Under the pieces are notes generated by a model, which was not told where the DNA came from, searched no databases, and saw nothing but the letters and a program-made list of their open reading frames with translations. A program made the translations under genes and the position numbers. A DNA stretch of 64,000 nt from CAVRRZ01 sp963723745 (lineage in GTDB: Bacteria; Actinomycetota; Actinomycetes; Mycobacteriales; Geodermatophilaceae): contig CAVRRZ010000001.1 of NCBI GenBank assembly GCA_963723745.1, positions 682,001-746,000 of the forward strand, given 5' to 3'. Positions 57,717 through 64,000 of the stretch are shown here, one piece after another. The first letter of the stretch is position 1. Each line of letters opens with the position of its first letter.

Positions 57717-58346
57717 TCAGAACCCGCCGAGGTCGCCTCCGAAATCACTACCACCGAAGTCACCACTTCCGAAGTCACCACCTCCGGGGCCGAGGTCCTC
57801 GGCGCCGAATCCGTCCGCGCCCTCGGCGGCAGCCGGCTCCTCACCCCCGACGAGGCCGCCGTCCCCGGCGCCGCTGTCGAACAGCGCATCCGCGACCGCG
57901 GTGCCCACTACCAGCCCACCGATCGTGCCGAGCAGGCTCGCCCCGACCATGCTGCCGAAGCCGGGGCCGCCCCGGCCGGGACCGGGGCCGCCGAAGGTCC
58001 GCTCCAGGGTGCCGGGGGACCGCATCTCGGCGCGGGTCGCCGTGCGGGCGAGGGCACGGGGGTCGTCCGACGTCGGCCGCTCGGACTCGGGTACCGCGGC
58101 GGCGAGCTGTCCGAGCACCTGCTGCCGTTGCTCGGGCGAGAGCTGGGCGAAGGCCTCGGCGTGAGCCTGCTCGACTTGGTCCGGTGGCGCCGTCCGCAGG
58201 AGGTACCGGTAGCGCTCGATCGCCTGCGCGTCGTCGCCCGGCCCGGCCGGGGATGTGGGCACCGGGCCCGAGGGTGGCGGCTGGTGGTGCACCGCGGGGG
58301 TCGCCGGACGACGGTCGCGTCCGAGCAGTCGGTCGAGCAGTCCCAT
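57717..58346 (-). CDS. Protein with Gly/Asp-rich tail, unknown
   Basis: A 209-residue protein without catalytic motifs. It has a polar N-terminus (MGLLDRLLGRD, Pro/His-rich), a helical middle (AQAIERYRYLLRTAPPDQVEQAHAEAFAQLSPEQRQQVLGQL), a hydrophobic glycine-rich segment (SMVGASLLGTIGGLVVGTAVADALF) and a tail of GDFGG-type repeats with Gly, Asp and Phe. The tail may be flexible and self-associating. I recall similar actinobacterial proteins with uncharacterised function, but no name is justified. ATG 58346 is preceded by GGAGG. Confidence 0.7.
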   Translation of the reverse strand: MGLLDRLLGRDRRPATPAVHHQPPPSGPVPTSPAGPGDDAQAIERYRYLLRTAPPDQVEQAHAEAFAQLSPEQRQQVLGQLAAAVPESERPTSDDPRALARTATRAEMRSPGTLERTFGGPGPGRGGPGFGSMVGASLLGTIGGLVVGTAVADALFDSGAGDGGLVGGEEPAAAEGADGFGAEDLGPGGGDFGSGDFGGSDFGGDLGGF

Positions 58347-58450
58347 GTCGTCCTCCACAGGTGGGTGGCCCCGGCTCTCGGGGTGCCCCGTGGCGCGTCA
58401 TCCACACCTGCGGGCGACCGTCGCGTGGCAGGTGACCGGGGAACCCCCGT

Positions 58451-58462
58451 AAATTGGTTGTG
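58451..58462 (+). promoter_or_regulatory. Putative -10 box, leaderless LOV-phosphatase gene
   Basis: TAAATT at 58451-58456 ends 5 bases before the GTG start at 58462 of the LOV phosphatase. With no ribosome site in between, transcription probably starts at or next to the start codon. The -35 region is not obvious. Confidence 0.4.
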
Positions 58463-60852
58463 TGCGGCCTACCAGCGATCGACGGGACGGAGACAGCCCG
58501 GCGCTCTCCCCCGAGTCCGTCGCCGCCCTCGCGGCCGAGCGTGTCTCCGACGGCCCCTGGACCGATCGCTCGCGCCAGGACGCCGGGCGGCAGGCCGGCA
58601 TCGTGACCGCGGCCTCCGCCGTGATCAGCGCCCCGGGACACACTCGGGACGGCGGCGCGCGGGCGGCGCTCCCCGGCATCCTGGTCGACGTGCCGGTGGC
58701 CGTGCTGGTCATCGACCAGCGGGCGGGCACGGTCGTCTACGCGAACACCGCGGCGGTGGATCTCGCCGGCAACGTGGGCCTCCCGGTCGACATCGACGGC
58801 TGGGGTGCCGCGGCCGGACTGACCGACCTCAGCGGGCGGCCGCTGGCCACCAGCAGCGGGCCCCTGTCGATGGTCGCCCAGGGCCGGCCGGTCACCGGTG
58901 AGGCCGTGCGGCTGTCACCGGGTCGCAGCACCGACACCGGCCGCGCGGAGCGGGCCGACGCCTCGCAGGAGCGCCTGCTGTGGGTGACCGGTTTCCCGCT
59001 CGGGCAGGGCACCGCGCGCGACCAACTCGCGCTGGTCGTCTTCCTCGAGGTCGAGCAGACCGGCGTCGACGATCCGGAGGCCGCCCTCCAAGCCCTCCGC
59101 GAACGGGCGGTCATCGCCACCGACATCGCCTTCACGGTCACCGACCCGCGGCAGCCGGACAACCCGCTGGTGTGGGTGAACCCCTCGTTCACCCGCGTCA
59201 CCGGGTACGCCTACGAGGAGGCGGTCGGGCGCAACTGCCGCTTCCTGCAGGGCCCGGCCACCGACCGGAACGCGGTCGAGGACGTCCGCGACGCGCTGGA
59301 CGGGCACAGGCAGCTCACCACCACGCTGCTCAACTACCGCAAGGACGGCACCGCGTTCTGGAACCAGCTGTCCGTCACCCCGGTGTTCGACGGCGAGGGG
59401 AAACTGGTCAACTTCGTCGGCGTCCAGATCGACGTGACCGAGCGGGTGCGGGTCGAGAGCGAGCGGGAGGCCGCACTGGCCGCCGAGCGCACGGCCCGTC
59501 GCGAGGCGGAGGACGCCCGCGTCGTCGCCGAGCAGTCCCGCGCGGACGCCGAGCGGGCGCGGCACGAGGCCGAGCGGGCCCAGGTCGGCGCCGAGCGGGC
59601 CCAGAGCCGGCTCGCGCTCATGGCCGAGGCGACCACGACGCTGTCGGCCACGCTGGACATGCGCGAGCTGCTCGACCGGCTGGCCGGGCTGTGCGTGCCA
59701 CTGCTGGCCGACTGGGTCTACCTGACGCTCGTCGACGAGTCCGGTGCCGTGCACGGCAGTGCCCACCTGCACCGAGACGGGCGGGAGGACGACCTCGAGC
59801 TGTTCACCTCGCTGCACGTCATGCACCTCCCCGAGACCTCACCCAGCCGCCGCACGATGGCCACCAGCCGGCCGGTGCTGCTGTCCGACGTCACCGACGA
59901 GGTGCTCGAGAACGCCGTCGTGAACCCCACCGCACGGGAGGCGTTCCGCCGGCTGGGGGGTGTCTCGCTGATGAGCGTGCCGATGGTCGCCCGCCGCCGC
60001 ACCCTGGGCGCGATGGCGCTGGTCTCCACCTCCCCGGACCGGGTGTTCGACCAGGACGACGTCGACCTGGTCGAGGACCTCGCCCGGCGGGCGGCACTGG
60101 CGATGGACAACGTGCGGCTCTACCAGCAGGAGCACACCGTCGCCGACACCCTCCAGCGCTCGCTGCTGCCCGATCTGCCGGACATCCCGGGCGTGACGGC
60201 CGCCGCCCACTACGTCAGCGCCTCGACGACGGGGGATGTCGGTGGCGACTTCTACGACCTGCTCCAGCTTCCCGACGGCTCCATCGCGATCATCGTCGGC
60301 GACGTGGTGGGCCACGACGTCGCGGCGGCGGCCGTGATGGGGCACCTGCGGGGGCTCATCCGTGCCTGCGTCTGGGACACTCAGGATCCCGACCCCAGTC
60401 TCGTGCTGGCGCGGGTGGACCGGCTCGTGCAGGGGCTCGACGTCACCTCGATGGCGACCATGGTCTACGCCCGGGCGGTGCCCCCCGCGGGCGAGGGCAG
60501 GCCCTGGCGACTGGAGGTGGCCAGCGCCGGGCACCCGCCGATGCTGCTGCGCGGCGCCGGCGGCGAGGTCCGCCTTCTCGACGGCGTCACGGGCCTGCTC
60601 GTGGGCGTCGACGCCTCGACCGAGCGGACGACGCGGGTCATCGAGGTCCCTCCGGGCGCCACCCTGGTCGCCTACACCGACGGCCTGATCGAGAAGCCGG
60701 GCGAGGACATGGACGCAGGTATCGGCGCGCTGGCCCAGCGGCTGGCCGCCGCGCCGGCGGACGCGGCCCCTGCCGAGCTCTGCGGCGCCGCCGTCGAGGG
60801 GGTCCTCGACCGCCGGGACGACGTCGCGCTGATCGCCGTCCGCTTCCACTGA
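58462..60852 (+). CDS. LOV (blue-light) PAS-GAF-PP2C phosphatase
   Basis: A 796-residue cytosolic sensor phosphatase. A degenerate PAS-like region (about 70-160) is followed by a LOV domain (about 210-330). The LOV flavin motif is GRNCRFLQG with the adduct-forming Cys259, followed by NYRKDGTAFWNQL (Asn291, Asn301) and the Gln in FVGVQIDVTE (Gln322). A charged coiled coil (about 330-385), a GAF domain (about 390-560) and a SpoIIE-type PP2C domain (about 560-795) complete it. The PP2C has GGDFYDLL, GDVVGHDVAAAAVMG, YTDGLIEKPGEDMDAG and RRDDVALIAVRF. Blue light should form a flavin-cysteine adduct and alter phosphatase activity on an anti-anti-sigma factor. This is inferred from known LOV-SpoIIE proteins. 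Confidence 0.9.
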   Translation: MRPTSDRRDGDSPALSPESVAALAAERVSDGPWTDRSRQDAGRQAGIVTAASAVISAPGHTRDGGARAALPGILVDVPVAVLVIDQRAGTVVYANTAAVDLAGNVGLPVDIDGWGAAAGLTDLSGRPLATSSGPLSMVAQGRPVTGEAVRLSPGRSTDTGRAERADASQERLLWVTGFPLGQGTARDQLALVVFLEVEQTGVDDPEAALQALRERAVIATDIAFTVTDPRQPDNPLVWVNPSFTRVTGYAYEEAVGRNCRFLQGPATDRNAVEDVRDALDGHRQLTTTLLNYRKDGTAFWNQLSVTPVFDGEGKLVNFVGVQIDVTERVRVESEREAALAAERTARREAEDARVVAEQSRADAERARHEAERAQVGAERAQSRLALMAEATTTLSATLDMRELLDRLAGLCVPLLADWVYLTLVDESGAVHGSAHLHRDGREDDLELFTSLHVMHLPETSPSRRTMATSRPVLLSDVTDEVLENAVVNPTAREAFRRLGGVSLMSVPMVARRRTLGAMALVSTSPDRVFDQDDVDLVEDLARRAALAMDNVRLYQQEHTVADTLQRSLLPDLPDIPGVTAAAHYVSASTTGDVGGDFYDLLQLPDGSIAIIVGDVVGHDVAAAAVMGHLRGLIRACVWDTQDPDPSLVLARVDRLVQGLDVTSMATMVYARAVPPAGEGRPWRLEVASAGHPPMLLRGAGGEVRLLDGVTGLLVGVDASTERTTRVIEVPPGATLVAYTDGLIEKPGEDMDAGIGALAQRLAAAPADAAPAELCGAAVEGVLDRRDDVALIAVRFH

Positions 60853-60859
60853 CGCGGGC

Positions 60860-61324
60860 TCAGGAGCCGGGGGAGTCCGGGAGGCCGTAGCGGCCCCGGT
60901 GGTAGAGCAACGGACGGCGGTCCGGATCCGCCCCGAGGTCGAGGACGCGGCCGACCGCGAGGGTGTGGTCGCCGCCGTCGTACTCCGCCCACAGGTCGCA
61001 GTCGATCCACGCAACCACGTCGGCGAGCACCGGCGACCCGTACGGGCTGGGCACCCACGGCACGCCGGCGAACTTGTCGGTGCCCGACCGCGCGAACGCC
61101 TGGGACACCGCGTCCTGCCCCTCGGCCAGCACGTTGACGCAGAACCGACCGATGCTGCGCAGCCGCGGCCAGGTGCGCGACGTGCGGCTCGGCGCGAAGA
61201 CGACCAGCGGCGGCTCCAACGACAGGGAACTGAACGCCTGGCAGGTGAACCCGAGCGGTCCCTCGGCGGTCAGGGCGGTGACGACCGTGACCCCGGACAC
61301 GAAGTGGCCGAGCACCTCACGCAT
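60860..61324 (-). CDS. Flavin reductase family protein (HpaC-like), start uncertain
   Basis: At least 154 residues of a FMN-binding split-barrel flavin reductase. Motifs are GHFVSGVTVVTAL, GFTCQAFSSLSLEPPLVVFAPSRTSRTW, FCVNVLAEGQ, and a C-terminal LYHRGRYG. Such enzymes reduce FMN or FAD for partner monooxygenases; no partner is adjacent. The first in-frame ATG (61324) falls slightly late for the family; the conserved upstream VDPALM suggests the real start could be a few codons earlier, near the stop of the HMG-CoA lyase gene, but no ATG or GTG is available there. The two genes are very closely spaced and likely one transcript. Confidence 0.8.
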   Translation of the reverse strand: MREVLGHFVSGVTVVTALTAEGPLGFTCQAFSSLSLEPPLVVFAPSRTSRTWPRLRSIGRFCVNVLAEGQDAVSQAFARSGTDKFAGVPWVPSPYGSPVLADVVAWIDCDLWAEYDGGDHTLAVGRVLDLGADPDRRPLLYHRGRYGLPDSPGS

Positions 61325-61389
61325 GAGCGCCGGGTCGACGACGGCCTCGGGCCGGTCGGCCGGCTCCCTGCCGGGGGCCGCCCCGCCGG

Positions 61390-62322
61390 TCAGGACGGAG
61401 TCCCGAGCGGCACGGACCGGCCGCCGGCCCGGTACAACGAGCTGGGCAGGGCGTGGCCGACGGCCTTCTCGGTGATCGCGGCGGCGGCCAGGACGGCGTC
61501 GAGGTCGAGCCCGGTGTGCACGCCGGACTCCTCGAGCATGTAGACCAGCTCCTCGGTGGCGATGTTGCCACTGGCCCCGGGGGCGAAGTTGCAGCCGCCG
61601 AGGCCACCGACCGAGGCGTCGAGCTGCGTCACCCCGGCCTGGACGGCGGCCAGGGCGTTGGCCTGCCCCGTGCCCCGGGTGTCGTGGAAGTGCACGCCCA
61701 CGCCGACCCCCGGGCAGGCCCTGCGGACGGCGTCGAGCAGCTGCACGACCCGCCGCGGCGACGTTGTCCCGATGGTGTCGCCGAGGCACAGCCGGTCGGC
61801 TCCACCGGTGACCGATGCGCGCGCCACGTCGACCGTGCGGGCAACGGGGACGCGCCCGTCGAACGGGCAGTCCCAGGCGGTCGCGATGACGACCTCGAGG
61901 CTCCCCCCGGCGTCGTGCGCGAGCGCCGCGATCTCGGGCACGGCCGCGACGGCCTCCGTGGTGCCGCGCCCGGCATTGGCGCGGCTGTGCCCGTCGGCCG
62001 CGGACACGACGTACTCGAGGTGCGCGATACCGGCATCGACGGCCCGCACGGCACCACGGGGATTGGCGACCAGGGCCGACCAGTGCACGCCGGGCCATCG
62101 GCCCAGTTCCGCGGCCACCTGATCCGCGTCGGCCAGCGACGGGACCGCCTTCGGCGACACGAACGACGTCACCTCGATCCGGCGGACGCCGGTGGCCACC
62201 AGAGCCTCGAGCATGTCCAGCTTGGCCGCCAGCGGGACCGGCGCCTCCAGTTGCAGGCCGTCACGCATGCCCACCTCCCGGACGTCGACGTCCGAGGGCA
62301 GCACGAGGTCGAAGTCGAACAC
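61390..62322 (-). CDS. Hydroxymethylglutaryl-CoA lyase
   Basis: A 310-residue TIM-barrel pyruvate-carboxylase/HMGL-like lyase that cleaves HMG-CoA to acetyl-CoA and acetoacetate, the last step of leucine catabolism. Motifs are VREVGMRDGLQLE, RRIEVTSFVSPKAVPSLADAD, the LGDTIGTTSP segment and GVHFHDTRGTGQANALAA, and VGGLGGCNFAPGASGNIATEELVYML. The catalytic Cys lies in GGLGGCNFAPG. GTG 62322 has AGGAG six bases upstream; ATG 62358 is a less likely alternative. Other leucine-degradation genes are not adjacent. Confidence 0.92.
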   Translation of the reverse strand: MFDFDLVLPSDVDVREVGMRDGLQLEAPVPLAAKLDMLEALVATGVRRIEVTSFVSPKAVPSLADADQVAAELGRWPGVHWSALVANPRGAVRAVDAGIAHLEYVVSAADGHSRANAGRGTTEAVAAVPEIAALAHDAGGSLEVVIATAWDCPFDGRVPVARTVDVARASVTGGADRLCLGDTIGTTSPRRVVQLLDAVRRACPGVGVGVHFHDTRGTGQANALAAVQAGVTQLDASVGGLGGCNFAPGASGNIATEELVYMLEESGVHTGLDLDAVLAAAAITEKAVGHALPSSLYRAGGRSVPLGTPS

Positions 62323-62477
62323 CTGCGTCTCCTGTCCTGCGGTGGGTATGCACTCCATCCTGCCCGCAGACCCGTGGGCTGGTACCGAAGGAGTGATTCT
62401 GAGCGGTGCGGGCCCGTCCACTGCCGGAAGTGTCCCCGTCGTCGCGCAAGATGGTGCCGGTGGAGAAGGAGGACGAC

Positions 62478-63365
62478 GTGACCGAGCCGGTCGACGCGCT
62501 GCCGCCGGCCGACCGGCGCAGCGTGTTCGCCAATGCGCCGATGGGGGTGGCCCTGACGACGCCCGACGGCGTACTCGTCGACGTCAACCCGGCGCTGGGC
62601 ACGATGCTCGGCCTCGCGACCGAGGACCTCGTGGGTCGCTCGGTCTTCGATCTCCTGCATCCGGACTCGACGGTCGCGACCCGCGAGGCGCACTCCACCC
62701 TGATGGCCCAGCGCAGCCGGCCCATGAGGCACGAGACGTGTCTGGTCCGCGCCGACGGGACGGACCTGCCGGTCCAGGTCACGGCGTCCTGGGTCGATGC
62801 AGGCCCCGAGGGGCAGGCGGCGCACCTGGTCGTGATCATCGAGGACATCACCGAGCGCAAGGCGCTCGAGGCCCAGCTCGTGCACCGCTCGCTGCACGAC
62901 CCGCTCACCGGGCTGCCGAACCGGGTGCTGTTCCAGGACCGGCTCTGGCATGCGCTCAACCGGGGCAAGCGCGAGTGCACGCCGACGTGCGTGCTCATCA
63001 TCGACCTGGACAACTTCAAGGCGATCAACGACGAGCTCGGGCACCCCACCGGTGACCGCGTGCTGGTGGCCTTCGCCGACCGGCTGCGGTCGGTGCTCCG
63101 GGCCAGTGACACCGCCGCCCGGCTGGGCGGTGACGAGTTCAGCATCGTCTGCGAGAACACCGAGCCCGGAGACGCCGAGGTGCTCGCCGGTCGGCTGCGC
63201 GGCGCGGTGACCGAACCCCTGCAGATCAACGGCATCCCGGTGCGGTTGGGCATCAGCATCGGCGTGGGTGCCACCCCGGGCGGCGCCGATCCGGAGGAGG
63301 CCTACGAGCGCGTCGTCCGGGAGGCCGACGACGCGATGTACGCCGACAAGTCCGGCCGCCGCTGA
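62478..63365 (+). CDS. PAS-GGDEF diguanylate cyclase
   Basis: A 295-residue protein. The PAS domain is at about 10-125 (FANAPMGVALTTPDGVLVDVNPALGTMLG), joined by ITERKALEAQLVHRSLHDPLTGLPNR to the GGDEF domain at 140-295. GGDEF (217-221) is intact, as is the RxxD inhibitory site (Arg208-Asp211). It should make cyclic di-GMP, inhibited by product, in response to a PAS-sensed signal. GTG 62478 has GGAGG at the right distance and is preferred over GTG or ATG codons further up. It is divergent from the HMG-CoA lyase gene. Confidence 0.92.
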   Translation: MTEPVDALPPADRRSVFANAPMGVALTTPDGVLVDVNPALGTMLGLATEDLVGRSVFDLLHPDSTVATREAHSTLMAQRSRPMRHETCLVRADGTDLPVQVTASWVDAGPEGQAAHLVVIIEDITERKALEAQLVHRSLHDPLTGLPNRVLFQDRLWHALNRGKRECTPTCVLIIDLDNFKAINDELGHPTGDRVLVAFADRLRSVLRASDTAARLGGDEFSIVCENTEPGDAEVLAGRLRGAVTEPLQINGIPVRLGISIGVGATPGGADPEEAYERVVREADDAMYADKSGRR

Positions 63366-63439
63366 CTGCCCGCCCGGCCGCTCAGCCGATCATGCTGTCG
63401 GTCGCCCAGGCGCGGACGCCCGGAGGCGGGAGCCGCGCC

Positions 63440-63481
63440 GTGGGGACGGGAGCCGCCGCGCACCGCGGCTCCCGTCCCCAC
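63440..63481. terminator. Strong bidirectional hairpin
   Basis: GTGGGGACGGGAGCCG (63440-63455) and its exact complement (63466-63481) form a 16-bp stem with a 10-nt loop, between the convergent diguanylate cyclase and MMPL transporter genes. A nearby repeated GGGAGCCG (63428-63435) and CTCGTCCCC (63489-63497) extend the GC-rich region. Confidence 0.85.
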
Positions 63482-63532
63482 CGGGGGCTCTCGTCCCCCC
63501 GGAGTCCGGAGCCCGGAGCCCTGGCCCGCCGC

Positions 63533-64000
63533 TCAGCGGTGAGCGGGCTCGGACCTCCGGGGCTCGGCCGGCGTCGGGACCGGCCCCAGCTTGGCGCCCT
63601 CGACGTCGACGTCGGGGAGCACCCGGTCCGCCCACCGGGGCAGCCACCACGCCGAGCGGCCGAGCAGGGCCAGCACCGCCGGCACCAGGGTCATCCGGAC
63701 GACGAAGGCGTCGACCAGGATGCCGACCGCCAGGCCGAACGCGATCGCCTTGACGATCACGTCCTCGATGGTCACGAAGCTGGCGAAGACCGAGAACATG
63801 ATCAGCGCGGCCGCGACGACCACCCGGGAGGCGTGCCGCGCCCCGGTGACCACGGCCGTCCTCGGGTCGGCGCCGTGCACGTACTCCTCGCGCATGCGTG
63901 AGACGAGGAAGACCTCGTAGTCCATGGCGAGCCCGAACAGCACCGCCATCAGGATCACCGGCAGGAAGCTGATCACCGGGCCCGTGGTGGGCACCCCGAA
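63533..64000 (-). CDS. MMPL/RND-family transporter, C-terminal part
   Basis: The C-terminal 155 residues of an MMPL-type RND transporter; the gene continues past the window end. Visible features are VILMAVLFGLAMDYEVFLVSRMREEY with the Asp-Tyr of the proton-relay helix, then ATVIEDV-like VTIEDVIVKAIAFGLAVGILVDAFVVRMTLVPAVLALLG, the standard end of MMPL proteins. A soluble tail of about 30 residues follows. It probably exports a lipid or siderophore; the substrate is unknown. Confidence 0.88.
   Translation of the reverse strand, partial: FGVPTTGPVISFLPVILMAVLFGLAMDYEVFLVSRMREEYVHGADPRTAVVTGARHASRVVVAAALIMFSVFASFVTIEDVIVKAIAFGLAVGILVDAFVVRMTLVPAVLALLGRSAWWLPRWADRVLPDVDVEGAKLGPVPTPAEPRRSEPAHR

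Noticed and set aside
1..64000. tRNA, rRNA, insertion sequences and transposases
   Set aside because: None recognised; no cloverleaf-like or transposase motif was found by reading, though a tRNAscan or Rfam search was not possible here.

Overview
The window is GC-rich (roughly 70-75% by eye), has high-GC third codon positions and frequent GTG starts, and is packed with genes on both strands. The content points to a motile, soil- or rock-dwelling actinobacterium: a 180-kDa NAD-glutamate dehydrogenase, three SpoIIE-type PP2C phosphatases, OtsA/OtsB trehalose synthesis, an actinobacterial MurJ-like flippase and a complete chemotaxis set. The overall style resembles Geodermatophilaceae (Blastococcus, Modestobacter, Geodermatophilus). 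That placement is inference; no rRNA or tRNA gene was seen to test it.

Layout. 1-9.9 kb: the 3' end of exodeoxyribonuclease III, zinc formaldehyde dehydrogenase, an aquaporin, YaaA, a large GAF/PAS/PP2C signalling phosphatase, a small membrane protein, an amidase and a DHA2 drug exporter. 9.98-13.1 kb: a two-gene cassette, a Trypco1-like small protein followed by an overlapping trypsin-like protease/STAND-NTPase/TPR protein; this is the best candidate here for a little-studied conflict (immunity or cell-death) system. 13.2-22.9 kb: a MalY-like aminotransferase, NAD-GDH, a holin-family membrane protein, an AAA ATPase, a ZIP transporter and an alpha/beta hydrolase. 22.9-27.8 kb: an Rhs/YD-repeat island with one intact secreted Rhs protein, a small membrane protein behind it, a decayed orphan Rhs tip followed by a 25-residue membrane peptide, and a broken second copy of the flanking hydrolase 3' end.

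27.9-30.2 kb: a PAS/GAF/PP2C phosphatase followed by an anti-sigma-type ATPase. 30.2-45.4 kb: a chemotaxis block on the minus strand, with cheA-cheW-unknown, then cheB-cheR-cheY-cheX-cheY-cheC-like in tightly overlapping order, and four methyl-accepting chemotaxis receptors with nearly identical signalling domains. The cheA and cheB units share the 12-mer GGTGCCGATAAC, a FliA/WhiG-type -10 element.

45.8-55.3 kb is rich in stress and osmoprotection genes: otsB-otsA (trehalose), a pair of fluoride-channel genes, a MurJ-like flippase, a frameshifted ATP-grasp gene, and a two-gene operon (asnO, then ngg) for the osmolyte N-acetylglutaminylglutamine amide (NAGGN). 55.3-64 kb: a secreted subtilisin-like protease, two small membrane proteins, a Gly/Asp-tailed protein, a LOV (blue-light) PAS/GAF/PP2C phosphatase, flavin reductase, HMG-CoA lyase, a PAS-GGDEF diguanylate cyclase and the 3' end of an MMPL transporter.

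Functional themes are environmental sensing (PP2C phosphatases, chemoreceptors, LOV domain, c-di-GMP), osmotic and desiccation protection (trehalose, NAGGN, aquaporin) and biological conflict (trypsin-STAND cassette, Rhs island). All family calls come from reading motifs in the translated sequence; no database search was run.
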